From positions 827,309 to 891,308 of the forward strand of contig ML660774.1 in assembly GCA_007570785.1 (NCBI GenBank): a stretch of 64,000 bases of DNA, given 5' to 3'. The notes beneath the pieces are model-generated. The model was not told where the DNA came from. It saw only the letters and a list, made by a program, of their open reading frames with translations, and made no database searches. This document shows positions 35,033 to 45,491 of the stretch, piece after piece (the stretch's first letter is position 1; every line of letters begins with the position of its first letter). Position numbers and translations under genes: made by a program. Origin of the DNA: Antilocapra americana (taxonomy: Eukaryota; Chordata; Mammalia; Artiodactyla; Antilocapridae).

Positions 35033-35331
35033 TGCCTTTCTTTGGGATTGGAATCAAAGCTGACTTTTTTCAGTCCTGTGGCCACTGCTGAGTTTTCCAA
35101 ATTTGCTGGCGTGTTGAGTGCAGCCCTTTCACAGCATCATCTTTTAGGATTGTAATAGCTCAACTGAAATTCCATCACCTTCACTAGCTTTGTTCGTAAT
35201 GATACTTCCTAAGGGCCACTTGAGTTCTCATTATAGGATGTCTGGCTCTAGATGAGTGATCACACCATCATGATTATCTGGGTTGTGAAGATTTTTTTTT
35301 TGTATTGTTCTTCTGTTTATTCTTTCCCCCT

Positions 35332-35829
35332 TTACTTAATATCTTCTGATTCTGTTAGGTTCATACCATTTCTGTCCTTTATTGAGCCCATCTTTGCATG
35401 AAATGTCCCCTTAGTATCTCTAATTTTCTTCAAGAGATCTCTAGTCTTTCCCATTCTATTGTTTTCCTCTATTTCTTTCCACTGATCACTGAAGAAAGCT
35501 TTCTTATCTCTCCTTGCTATTCTTTGGAACTCTGCATTCAGATGAGTATATCTTTCCTTTTCTCCTTTGCCTTGAGGTTCTCTTCTTTTCTCAGCTATTT
35601 GTAAGGTCTCCTCAGACAGCCATTTTGCTTGTTTGCATTTCTTTTTCTTGGAGATGGTCTTGACCACTGCCTTCTGTACAATGCAACGAACCTCCATCCA
35701 TAGTTCCTCAGGCACTCTGTCTGTCAGATCTAGTCCCTTGAATCTATTTGTCACTTCCACTGTATAATGGTAAGGGGTTTGATTTAGGTCATACCTGAAT
35801 GGTCTGGTGGTTTTCCCTACTTTCTTCAA
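35332..35829 (-). pseudogene. BovB ORF remnant, endonuclease-RT linker
   Basis: 165 codons, the longest uninterrupted BovB sense frame in the window. It reads KKVGKTTRPFRYDLNQTPYH, then DRVPEELWMEVRCIVQKAV, KKKKCKQAKWLSEETLQIAE, HLNAEFQRIARRDKKAFFSD, RMGKTRDLLKKIRDTKGTFH, and breaks off at ESEDIK. It links the endonuclease and RT domains and holds no catalytic residues. The basic KKKKCK patch could contact nucleic acid; that is an inference. Confidence 0.92.
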
Positions 35830-36179
35830 TTTAAATCTGAATTTGGCAATAAGGAGGTCATGATCCGAGCTCTTCAGTTCATGATCTATTTTGTTGTCCT
35901 AGCCACATGTTATCAGCTCACTCGCCACGTGTAGCTGGTGGTTACAGGATTGGAAGGTGCTGTCCTATATGGATGTCTGGGTGAGATTCTAAAGCCCAAG
36001 TAAAAATTCAATATCAATACCAAGAATTCAAGGTTGGAAGAATTAGATGTATTTCTAAAGGACCTATCATATGCTCACAGTTCATTGAATGAAAGATTAC
36101 TGTTTCTATACAAAATCATTTACATTTTTAAAGAAATGATTTAATTTTATATAAATTTCATTACTTTAAGACATATTGC

Positions 36180-36445
36180 ACAGACTTGTGGACTCTGTGG
36201 AAGAGGGCAAGGGTGGGATGATATGGGAGAATGACATTGAAACATGTTAATTAACATATGTGAAATCAATCGCCAGCCCAGGATTGATGCTCGGGGCTGG
36301 TGCACCGAGATGTCCTGGGGGGTGCGGGGAGTCGGGAGGGAGGAGGGAGGGGGGTTCTGGAGGGGGAGCATATGTAAACCCAGGTTGGTTTCATGTCATT
36401 GTATGGCAAAACCAACACAATAAAGTAAAGAAAATTTAAAAAAAA
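36180..36445 (+). mobile_element. Young ruminant L1 3' UTR, 266-bp insertion
   Basis: It starts inside the 3' UTR (ggactctgtggaagagggca), includes the G-rich tract at 36317-36369 and ends with an A tail. It is flanked by perfect 12-bp target-site duplications aagacatattgc at 36168-36179 and 36446-36457. Confidence 0.96.
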
Positions 36446-36457
36446 AAGACATATTGC

Positions 36458-39400
36458 CCACATGACTTGATGCGGAAGATGTTAATATAGTTGATAAATG
36501 TCAGGTGATAGTGAAGCAAGGTTTATCTCTTCTACAAAAGAAAATTGTAGAGAATGTGAATTATTTGACAGAACTATTCAGGTCTACAGCTGTTTCATTT
36601 TTGCAGGGGGGCAACTAACTTCAAGGGGACAGTAAAAGATGATGTCTTAAATGTAAAATTGTACATTTATATTTATATTGTTTTATTTAGAAGTAAGAAG
36701 CTGTTTGATTAATGATTAACTTTGTTAAAAGGGAAAATATTTCATTCTGCCTTTAAACTGGGAAAATATATAATCAAATCCTTAATACATTATATCTTGT
36801 ATGTTGACTTTTAAAAATACATTTCTGGGCATGTTTGTGATAAACAAGTTACGTTCATTTCTCTTATACACACTGTGCTTTAAGTAGTGAATGGTAGAAA
36901 TTTTTCAAATGACTGTTTTGAATTATCCATGGTAGAAGTTGCCTGTAATTCAGTTGTGAATTTGCCTCTTGTAAAGTTACCTAATTATTTCATGTCTTGG
37001 CTTTAGCATAAAACTTTGCAAGACAGAAACTAACATTAATGTTTCCCTAAAAAAAATGGTTTTTCTAAAAGTGCTTCTCTTTGTTTCCTACTTCATAAAT
37101 CCTGGAAATTGTTTTTTTGTAAATAATGCCCTCAGATATAATATTTGCCGTATTTAAAAGTTAAAAAGATTGTTTTTCTTTATATGAACAGTAAATTTTG
37201 TCATCTTACATATGTGTAGATTTCTAGGTAAATCCATTGTATGCTTTCCAAAATATATATTTTGTATTTATTGTTATATTTGATTCATATTTCATTTTGG
37301 GGGATCTGCAGTGCCTTCCCTGTTGCCATGCTCTTCTAGACAAGGACCATCCAATGGGAGGTTGAATGACTTATCCACAGTGGCTTCTTAGCAATAGAAC
37401 TTGAGCCAAGTCCCAGCTTACAAGCCAGAATTTTCTCCACAATTCCTTAGAGCCAAGTTGCAAAGTATTTTTAGTATTTCCACTCACTCCATGTCATTGA
37501 GAGCCAACAAATAATGATTTACATAAGGAGATAAAGCAGTGTATTCGGCAGAGAGAAAACTGGGCTTGGATAGTTTTGGAGAAAGAAACAAACTCTCTTA
37601 GATTGACCTCATAATTTGAGCTTCTTCCCAGGAAACTTCTATATGTATTGTGTGTTTTTTTTTAAGTATGCTTGTATAGTCTTAATTAGTTTATCTTTTC
37701 TGTATTATTTTCCTTCTGAACTTTCTTGGGCAGGGGGTAGCAGTAGAGATAGAAGTTTAACCTTTAGAATCTGGCAGGAATCACTGCTGTCAGATGTCAG
37801 GAATAGGCTCTCTGCTCAGGGCCCCAGGCTTTTGTGATCCAAATAAAATTAAAGTATGAGAAGCACTGCTTTAGAAAGTCCCACTCTGGTCCTCTTAGAT
37901 ATTCCCCAGGGGCTGAGATGCTTCCTGGAGGAAGGTGGCCATAGCTTCAAGGAAGGAGCCAAACCATCTCTTTTTCTGACTTTGTATATCTGGACCCCAA
38001 ATTCTATCCTCTAACAGCTCTTAGCCTGCTGCTGGGACCCAATTTGGTTTCTTCTCCAAACCAGTCCTTTCAGCATGGGTCACACCACTGCTGTGAGCTT
38101 TTCAAGCTCTGAACTAGCCAAGGGTGATTGTGGTGTGTGTAGACAGTGTTGTGGATGTTACAACTGGGACTCCCAGGAATGAGTGCATGTGACTGCTTGT
38201 GATACAAGACAGTCAGCGGTGAGAAGAAGCAGGCTTTGTCCCTGAGGGTACCAGGGTATCTGGAGATCCAAATTTGAACCTGATCATTTAGGTTCTTCTG
38301 AAGCAGTATTTGTTAGAGTAAGAGCAACTTCATTTAAAATTAGTTAACTTAATTTGTTAAATATTTAGATGTATGGTATGTGAACCTTCACTTGTATTCT
38401 TCAGCTGAATCTTTAAAAATGTTAGAGTCAGACCCCATAAGCACAAGAGGATGTGAATCCTAAATTTATGCAAACACACTTGAAAGAGTCCTGCTGCTTT
38501 GTCTGTGAAGGAGGAGTGATGATGGGACTGGCTTCTTCAGTTCGGCACAGCAAGTACCGTGGTAGACGTGGACGGTTTGGCCCAGAGCTAAGATTTATCA
38601 AGTGTCTTCTTCCCCACAGTCTTCCTTCTCATGGATCATGGCCATGTGATAAACGTTGTAGATAGAGGTGGTGAAACATACCTGTTTAGTTTAGGATGGA
38701 TCATTTCTGGGCTGCCAGTGAGATGTTAATTGCCAGTCAGTATTAACCTCCAGTTAACGGAGCAAATCTTAATCTGTGACTGAATAACAGGACCAGGGTG
38801 GATAACACAGCCACATCTTTGAGTTGCTGTCTTACTTCTGGGAGAAAGAAGAGCATGAGGCAGTCGTGAAAGGTGAGGGAAACTCTTTTCTAAGCCCTGG
38901 TTCTGATGTGCTGTTACTTGCATCCGTGCTTTGTCACTCCCTTCTCCTTCCAAATAGTGGGCAGGGGAGATCCTGCTGCCCAAGTGAGGTCCAGAGAATC
39001 ACCAGGAGAGGAAAGATGCTCCCAGTGAGACAAGAGTTGAGTGGAACATCCACATGAGAGGAATAACTAGATTTCAGGAAATCAAGAGATGAAGTCAGGG
39101 AAATGAAGCATTCATCAAGCTAAGTTGAAGAGAGAGGGAAGTTCAGCTGCCAAGTGAATCTCTGGGGAGATTGTTTCTGTACGAGTGTGTTATGTGTGTG
39201 TGTGTGTGTGTCTGTGTGTTATATATGCTTTTACTTATTTTCTTAGTGTGTTTAGGTGTGTTCACAGAAGCTGCCAAGTGGGGGTTTAAAATCCTGGTGT
39301 GGGTGATAATTAATATTCATGAGCCCAGGGGGAACTTTACCTGGGAGTGAATTCTGGCACAGAAAATCTTTGCAAGTGAAGGCTTTATTTTGCATCTTCC

Positions 39401-40344
39401 AAAGAAATGTTAAATTCTAGTGAAAAAGTCTGTTTCTAGATATTTCCATATAGCTTTCACCAAAAATATTTTAATAAACCTTTCTGTCATCTTGGAATTT
39501 TTCTCATACTGAGTTGAACTCTCGTTTCAAGGAGTATTTCTAGTTTGAAATAAGATCATCCCTGTCTATAGCATTAATCAGTGTCATACATTAAGGTATA
39601 GAATAACATTTTAAGCATGGCCGCTCGATTGCAGATTTGTGTAACAACCTATTTGGGTTTGAGGAAAACTTGCTCACTGGTACATCTGGAATTTAAACTT
39701 GGAATTTTCATTTAATTGGGCATTAATTCAAGATGCTTATTATTTTTATTTTCCCCCCACCTATTACACTGTAACCATGAAATTTGGTTCAGTACATTGA
39801 CTTAGTTTTCCAACTGTAAAAGCGTATCATCAGAGAACAGACCAGTTAGATTATTAGATAAGAGAGAATAGCCAATGTTATTATACCAACTTTTCCCTAT
39901 AAATTTGAAAGAGACCTCCTTACTCTGTACCTACGGAGACCCACTCCCATCACCCTGCTGAGTTATTTTGTTGTAGAGCTGGAGATAGAGAATGGCCCAG
40001 TAATGTTCAGTGAACACTGACTTAGTGGGTACTGGAATCATGCTACTCTGAAATTGTTATATTAGGCAAGAAACAGCCTATTTTTTAAACAGCCTATTTT
40101 TAATGGGCCTTTACATGTTTTGAAAACATGTGCTTCATAAAGCTAACTCTTATAGACAAATGAGGTAATATAAGTTTCACCTCATTTCTAAAGATTCATT
40201 TAGCTTATACATAACAATACATTTTATTAATCTCAACAAATATTGCAAAAACCATTTACTAATGTGTGTTACCAGTGATATTATTTTCCAGTAATATTGT
40301 ATTTTATAATTTTCCTGTTATTGTCAGATTACTTATTGTTTCAA
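36458..40344. other. Long stretch with only small relics
   Basis: Mostly unassigned. 37330-37440 is faintly MIR-like on the minus strand (ggttgaatgacttatccaca). 37840-37880 ends in atgagaagcactgctttaga, like the terminus of MER5-class hAT relics. A GT microsatellite sits at 39193-39219. I see no exon. Confidence 0.45.
39193..39219. repeat. (GT)n microsatellite
   Basis: About 13 GT units with one tctg interruption. Confidence 0.96.
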
Positions 40345-41287
40345 ATTCTTTTTTTCCCCACTAGATTTATTTATTTATTTATTTTCTGGGTTACATGTGT
40401 TCCCCTTCCAGAACCCCCTCCCACCTCCCTCCCAATTCCATCTCTCTGGGTCATCCTGATGCACCAGCTCTGAGCACCCTGTATCATGCATCAAACTTGG
40501 GCTGGCGATTCTTTTCACATATAATAATTTACATGTTTCAATGCTGTTCTCCCATATCTTCTCACCCTTGCCCTCTCCTATAGAGTCTAAAAGACTGTTC
40601 TATACATCTGCGTCTCTTTTGCTGTCTCGCATACAGAGTTATTGTTACCATCTTTCTAAATTCCATATATATGTGTTAGTATACTGTATTGTTGTTTTTC
40701 CTTATGGCTTACTTCATTCTGTATAATAGGCTCCAGTTTCGTCCACCTCAGTAGAACTGATTCAAATGTATTCTTTTTAATGGCTGAGTAATGTTCCATT
40801 GTGTCTATGTACCACAGCTTTCTTATCCATTCATCTGCTGATGGACATCTAGGTTGCTTCCATGTCCTGGCTATTGTAAACAATGCAGCGATGAACATTG
40901 GGGTACACGTGGCTCTTTCAATTCTGGTTTCCTCGGTATATATGCCCAGCAGTGGGATTGCTGGGTCATATGGCAGTTCTATTTGCAGTTTTTTAAGGAA
41001 TCTCCACACTGTTTTCCATAGTGGCTGTACTAGTTTGCATTCCCACCAACAGTTTAAGAGGGTTCCCTTTTCTCCACATCCTCTCCAGCATTTATTGCTT
41101 GTAGACTTTTGGATGGCAGCCATTCGGACTGGTGTAAAGTGGTACCTCATTGTGGTTTCGATTTGCATTTCGCTGATAATGAATGATGTTGAGCATCTTT
41201 TTATGTGTTTGTTAGCCATTTTTTTGTCTTCTTTGGAGAAATGTCTGTTTAGTTCTTTGGCCCACTTCTTTACCTATGTAATTTTAC
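40345..41287 (-). mobile_element. Ruminant L1 3' end, 0.94 kb
   Basis: Tail region (atttatttatttatttattt), the C-rich 3' UTR, and a long ORF2 C-terminal part up to tgtttagttctttggcccac. 5'-truncated at about 41287, where an older L1 of opposite strand begins. Confidence 0.96.
40656..41219 (-). pseudogene. L1 ORF2 C-terminal domain, largely intact
   Basis: 187 codons with the natural stop after HIYGI. It includes the Cys-rich motif: C44, C48, then LLNCWWEC with C61. In L1 ORF2 this motif is C-x3-C-x7-H-x4-C, and here the histidine position (56) is Asn. Downstream are [20 protein letters not shown] and [14 protein letters not shown]. The domain helps ORF2 bind RNA; upstream endonuclease and RT are absent through truncation. 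Confidence 0.93.
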
Positions 41288-41470
41288 CACTGTGCACTCA
41301 GAAAATAGATATAAAAATGGCCAATAAATACATGAAAAAGTACTGATTATAATCAAGGAAGTGCAAAATAAAATACAATAAGATACTACTGCACTCCCTC
41401 AAGAATGATGATTCAAAAAGAGTGTCAGTACCAAGTATATGAATTTTTACTTACTGCCTCTTGGTGTGTT

Positions 41471-41681
41471 TGTTGTTGTTTAGTTGTTATGTCATGTCTG
41501 ACTTTTTGTGACCCCATGTACTGTAGCCCACAAGGCTCCTCTGTCCTTGGGATTTGCCAGGCAAGACTACTGGAGCAGGTTGCTATTTCCTTCTCCAGGG
41601 GATCCTCCCAACCCAGAGACCAAAACCACATCTTCTACACTGGCAGGCAGGCTCTTTACCTCTGAGCACAAGGGAAGCCCC
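41471..41681 (-). mobile_element. Bov-tA SINE inside L1
   Basis: Reverse copy from tgttgttgtttagttgttat to the head ending caagggaagcccc. The adjoining gggaagcccattgtttgg (about 41690-41707) repeats part of its end. Confidence 0.9.
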
Positions 41682-42095
41682 TTGTTTGGGGGAAGCCCAT
41701 TGTTTGGTGCAACCCCCATGTTGATGCAGATATTTTATAAAGTTACTTGTACTTGTTTGGGAAAGCTGTGAACATGCCTACTTGTGACTCAGCAATTCAC
41801 TCCCAGTTAGGTAACCAGCAGTGGGTGCATATACACCAAAGACATACACCAGCAGGCTATTGGAGCATTATTTGCAAACAATGCCAAATATCAAGGATCA
41901 ATGGGTGCATAAAATGTGGTATAGACTTGATTAAAATTTAGAAACACAATATTGAATGACAGGAGCCATATGCCCGAGAGTGCATACTGTCTGGGTCTCT
42001 TTCTGACTGTCTTTTCAACAGAAGCTAGAGGATTGGAAGCCTTGACAGTAGTTACCTTTGGGAAAGAAGGAAGAGATGGGGATTAAGTGCGTATG

Positions 42096-42290
42096 TGCTC
42101 AGACCTGTCCAACTATTTGCAACCCAACTGGCTGCAGCAGGCTACTCTATCCGTGAGGTTTCCCAGGCAAGAATGCTGGAGTGGGTTGCCATTTCCTCCC
42201 CCAAGGGAAATTCCCAACCCAGGGATTGAGCCCATGTCTTCTTGCCTCCTGACAGGCAGATTCTTTACCACTTGAGCCACTTCGGAAGCC
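42096..42290 (-). mobile_element. Bov-tA SINE inside L1
   Basis: Reverse copy: tgctcagacctgtccaacta, aggcaagaatgctggagtgg, and the head gattctttaccacttgagcc. Confidence 0.9.
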
Positions 42291-42430
42291 TCCCACCCAA
42301 TATGGGCCATTTCTAGTGTGTTCATATAGGTAGCTGCTCTTCACTAATACACCGAGATGTACATTTATGCTTTTTGTGCTTTTGTGAATGTGTTACTCAG
42401 TGTGTAAGTTCTGAGGGCGGTCACAACAAA

Positions 42431-42731
42431 GTAACTCCGTGATAGCTCAGTTGATAAAGAATCCGCCTGCAGTGCAGGAGACCCCAGTTTGATTCCTGGG
42501 TTTGAAGATCCCCTGGAAAGGGGATGGGCTACCTGCTTCAGTATTCTTGGGCTTCCCTTGTGGCTCAGCTGGTAAATAATCTGCCTGCAATGTTGAAGAC
42601 CTGGGTTCAATCCCTGGGTTGGGAAGATCCCCTGGAGAAGGGAATCTCCCACACCAGTCTTCTGGCCTGGAGAATTATATAGTCCATGGGGTCACAAAAA
42701 GTCAGACACAACTGAGCGACTTTCACTTTCA
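42431..42731 (+). mobile_element. Double-headed Bov-tA (two tRNA-like units)
   Basis: The first head gtgatagctcagttgataaa has a B-box-like gtttgattcctgg. The second head gggcttcccttgtggctcag starts at 42548 and has ggttcaatccctgg. A Bov-A tail ends in gcgactttcactttcag. The same double layout is seen in reverse at 62734-63050, so it is a subfamily structure, not a one-off nesting. Confidence 0.9.
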
Positions 42732-43119
42732 GAACAGTAGAAACTTGCTCTCTGAAGGTCTGGAGGGTGGAAATCTGAGCTCTAGAGGTTGTCCACAGAA
42801 CTTGCTCCTCCTGCATCACTCCAGTCTCTGCCTCTGCCGTCACATGGAGTTTTTGTTGGTGTGTCTGTCTTCACATTGTCTTCTCATCAGGGCACCAGCC
42901 ATATTCCACTATGATGTCATTTCAGCTAATTACCCCTCGAACTCTCCTATTTCCAGATCAGGTCACATTCTGAGATGCTTGGGGTTAGGACATCAACATA
43001 CCTTTTGGGAGGATATCATTCAACCCATAACACTCATTCAAAAAAGGAAAAGAAAAAGTTTTACCACCTAGCTGTTAATTTTACTATACTCACTTTCAGG
43101 TTTCTCTCTATATATGTAT
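42732..43119. other. No recognised gene or repeat
   Basis: Slightly GC-richer unassigned sequence. Confidence 0.45.
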
Positions 43120-43930
43120 CTATTCATAGATCGTACTATATACATGATTTTTTTTCACTTAATAATGCATTTTAAAGATCTGTCAAAAATATCATATATT
43201 TGGCATTATAGTAGTGCTATATAACATTCCATTTTAGGGATTACATAATTTTTTAGCTAATTTCTTGTACACTGAGGAAATTTCTAATTTCTTTTATTAA
43301 TATAAGCACTTCTGAGGAGAGCTTCCTAGTATCTCAGTCTTTGGATATAAACGTAGTATTTTTTGAAGTAAATTCCTACATGGAGAAATTTTGCATGGCA
43401 CTAATGCACACTTGGCTTTGCTGGTGGCCAGAATCTGCCTGCAGTGTGGGAACCTGAGTTCGATCCCTGGGTTGAGAAAGATCCCCTGGAGGAGGACAGG
43501 GCACCTCACTCCAGTCTTCTTGCCTGGAGAATCCCCATGGACAGAGGAGCCTGGTGGGTTGTAGTCCATAGCGTTGCAAAGCACTGGACAAGACTGAGCG
43601 ACTAAGCACAGCACAGCAGTGCACTCTTGCACATCTTCTGATGTCCATTAGCAAACGAGAGTCTGCACACTAGTGTCGGTTCCCACTGCTGTAAGTGGTG
43701 TGACAGAGCTTCATCCTCACACCATGCACTCCAACACCCAGTGTTATTATTTGTTTTTACTTTTACCAGAAATTACAAGAAAATGGCATCTCACTGTTTT
43801 AATATCCATAATGCTTACTTTTCAAAGTTTTCCTGCATATACACATGTAACTTCTCCAGTTTACCAAGGTTCAACTCATTCTTTTTAAAATTGGAGTATA
43901 GCTGATATACAGTATCATTCATTCTTCTTC
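43120..43930 (-). mobile_element. Old L1 relic, interrupted by a SINE
   Basis: ataacattccattttaggga, gaagtaaattcctacatgga and, beyond the SINE, ggcatctcactgttttaata follow the reverse-strand L1 ORF2 order. 43885-43930 (ttggagtatagctgatatac) resembles an L1 3' terminus. Much worn. Confidence 0.55.
43411..43620 (+). mobile_element. Bov-tA SINE
   Basis: The head cttggctttgctggtggcca has a B-box-like gagttcgatccctgg; the Bov-A body ends gagcgactaagcacagcac. Confidence 0.93.
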
Positions 43931-44015
43931 ATACACTGTTTCTTGTGCTTACTTTTGAAACTGAATGGCCAAATTTTTGTCACTATGTCTAAAATTAGAA
44001 ATAATTACTAGGCTT

Positions 44016-44552
44016 AGCCAGGACATGGAAGCAACCTAGATGCCCATCAACTGATGAATGGATAAGAAAGCTGTGGTACATATACACAATGGAATATTAC
44101 TCAGCCATTAAAAAGAATTCATTTGAATCAGTTCTACTGAGGTGGAAGGAACTGGAGCCTATTATCCAGAGTGAAGTAAGCCAGAAGGATAAACAAAAAT
44201 ACAGTATACTAACGCATATATATGGAATTTAGAAAGATGGTAACGAGAACCCTGCATGCAAGACAGCAAAAGAAACTCAGATGTATAGAACAGTCTCATG
44301 GACTCTGTGGAAGAGGGCAAGGGTGGGATGATATGGGAGAATGGCATTGAAGCATGTTAATTATCATATGTGAAATCAATCGCCAGCCCAGGTTTGATGC
44401 TCAGGGCTGGTGCACCGAGATAACCCAGGGAGAGAGAATCGGGAGGGAGGAGGGAGGGGGGATCTGGAGGGGGAACATATATATACCCATGGCAGATTCA
44501 TGTCAATGTATGGCAAAACCAATACAATAAAGTAAAGAAAATTTTTTAAAAA
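44016..44552 (+). mobile_element. Young ruminant L1, 537 bp, with perfect TSD
   Basis: A 5'-truncated L1 with the ORF2 C-terminus (71 codons), full 3' UTR including the G-rich tract (44427-44482), and A-rich tail. Perfect 19-bp target-site duplications lie at 43997-44015 and 44553-44571. Confidence 0.97.
44017..44232 (+). pseudogene. L1 ORF2 C-terminal 71 codons with intact stop
   Basis: Translated from gcc at 44017 the frame is open to its natural TAG at 44230-44232: it begins ARTWKQPRC, contains [20 protein letters not shown], and ends [11 protein letters not shown]. There is no stop or indel in the retained part, consistent with a young insertion. It has no start codon of its own and no catalytic domain. 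Confidence 0.92.
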
Positions 44553-44571
44553 AGAAATAATTACTAGGCTT

Positions 44572-45002
44572 TTTAGTTTCAAGATCAATCAACTATGAAA
44601 ATAAAATCAGAATTGACAAAAAAAATTTTAAGTTAAGACATAAGATGCAAATCAATTTTTTAGAAAACAAATTTTACCATTCTTTTTAAATAAAAGACTG
44701 TTTTAACACACAAAAAATGGAATGATGTATTTTCAAGTTGAGTTTATTCATTATACTGAAGAAATACAGCTTTAATAAAGCCTACTGTAATTGTTTTTGT
44801 TTTTCTTATACTTTGACAGAGAATTGAAAATTTCATTGGTAGTTAGCAGTTTTCTTCAGATTGATAATGATTATGTCTAGCAGGCCATTTTCTCACAAAG
44901 GCAAGCCATTTGAGAGGTTTGTCAAGGAGGTGACAAAGAGGTCTGTCTGTTTTGTAGATGACTGGTTTCTTAGGTGTTATAAGTATTATCTAATGATACT
45001 TT
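44572..45002. other. No recognised gene or repeat
   Basis: AT-rich unassigned sequence between a young L1 and a SINE. Confidence 0.5.
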
Positions 45003-45229
45003 GAGCTGCACAGTTGGTGCTAGTGGTTAAGAAATCACCTACCAATGCAGGAGATGTAAGAGACCTAGGATTCAGTTCCTGGGTTGGGGAGATACCCTGG
45101 AGGAGAACACAGCAACCCACTCCAGTATTCTTGCCAGGAGAATACCATGAACAGAAGACCATGGGCTGCAGTCCATGGGGCTGCAAAGAGTCAGACATGA
45201 CTGAAGTGACTGAGCATGCACTCATGCAG
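45003..45229 (+). mobile_element. Bov-tA SINE
   Basis: The head runs ttggtgctagtggttaagaa then ggattcagttcctgg; the Bov-A body ends gaagtgactgagcatgcac. Confidence 0.93.
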
Positions 45230-45281
45230 TGATCCTTTTGGAATGGAATGTTGTCAGTTATGGTTATGTAGGAGAATGTAT

Positions 45282-45480
45282 GAGTGAGTGTGAAAGTCGC
45301 TCAGTCATGTCCGACTCTTTGGGACCCCATGGACTATAAAGTCCATAGAATTCTCCAGACCCAGATACTAGAGTGGGTGCCCTTTCCCTTTTCTAAGGGA
45401 TCTTCCCAACCCAGAGATTGAACCCAGTTCTCCTATATTGCAGGCAGATTCTTTACCAGCTGAGTCACAAGGAAAGCCTT
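45282..45480 (-). mobile_element. Bov-tA SINE, opposite strand
   Basis: Reverse copy from gaaagtcgctcagtcatgtc to the head gctgagtcacaaggaaagcc. It is flanked by ggagaatgtat (45271-45281) and ggagagtgtat (45481-45491), an 11-bp target-site duplication with one change. Confidence 0.94.
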
Positions 45481-45491
45481 GGAGAGTGTAT

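Larger units (their letters stand above)
33738..35872 (-). mobile_element. BovB LINE, 2.1 kb, 5'-truncated in the endonuclease
   Basis: The reverse strand runs from the 3' terminus (cagttcagttcagttgctca) to the endonuclease SDH region at about 35860. RT motif A (CFIDYTKAFD) and motif C (YADD at 34500-34511) keep their catalytic aspartates, but indels break the frame into at least four parts. A run of nine T near 35290 interrupts the coding region. Confidence 0.97.
33585..35962. mobile_element. hAT-type MER DNA transposon, split by BovB
   Basis: The left piece 33585-33737 begins cagtgctgtccagtat and includes ggtagtcacattaaaataaa, typical of MER-class hAT relics. The right piece 35895-35962 has tagccacatgttatcagctc and ends in a diverged inverted repeat (ttggaaggtgctgtcc). 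Between them lies a BovB. Exact family not assigned. Confidence 0.6.
41297..42405 (+). mobile_element. Older L1 3' part, interrupted by two SINEs
   Basis: Sense L1 words: aaaatggccaataaatacat, aagatactactgcactccct, then after a SINE attcactcccagttaggtaa and ttatttgcaaacaatgccaa, and after a second SINE the 3' terminus aatacaccgagatgtacatt with ttgtgcttttgtgaatgtgt. SINEs at 41471-41681 and 42096-42290 split it. Confidence 0.75.

Noticed and set aside
40801..41346. 181-codon plus-strand frame
   Set aside because: Antisense of the L1 ORF2 C-terminal domain at 40656-41219.
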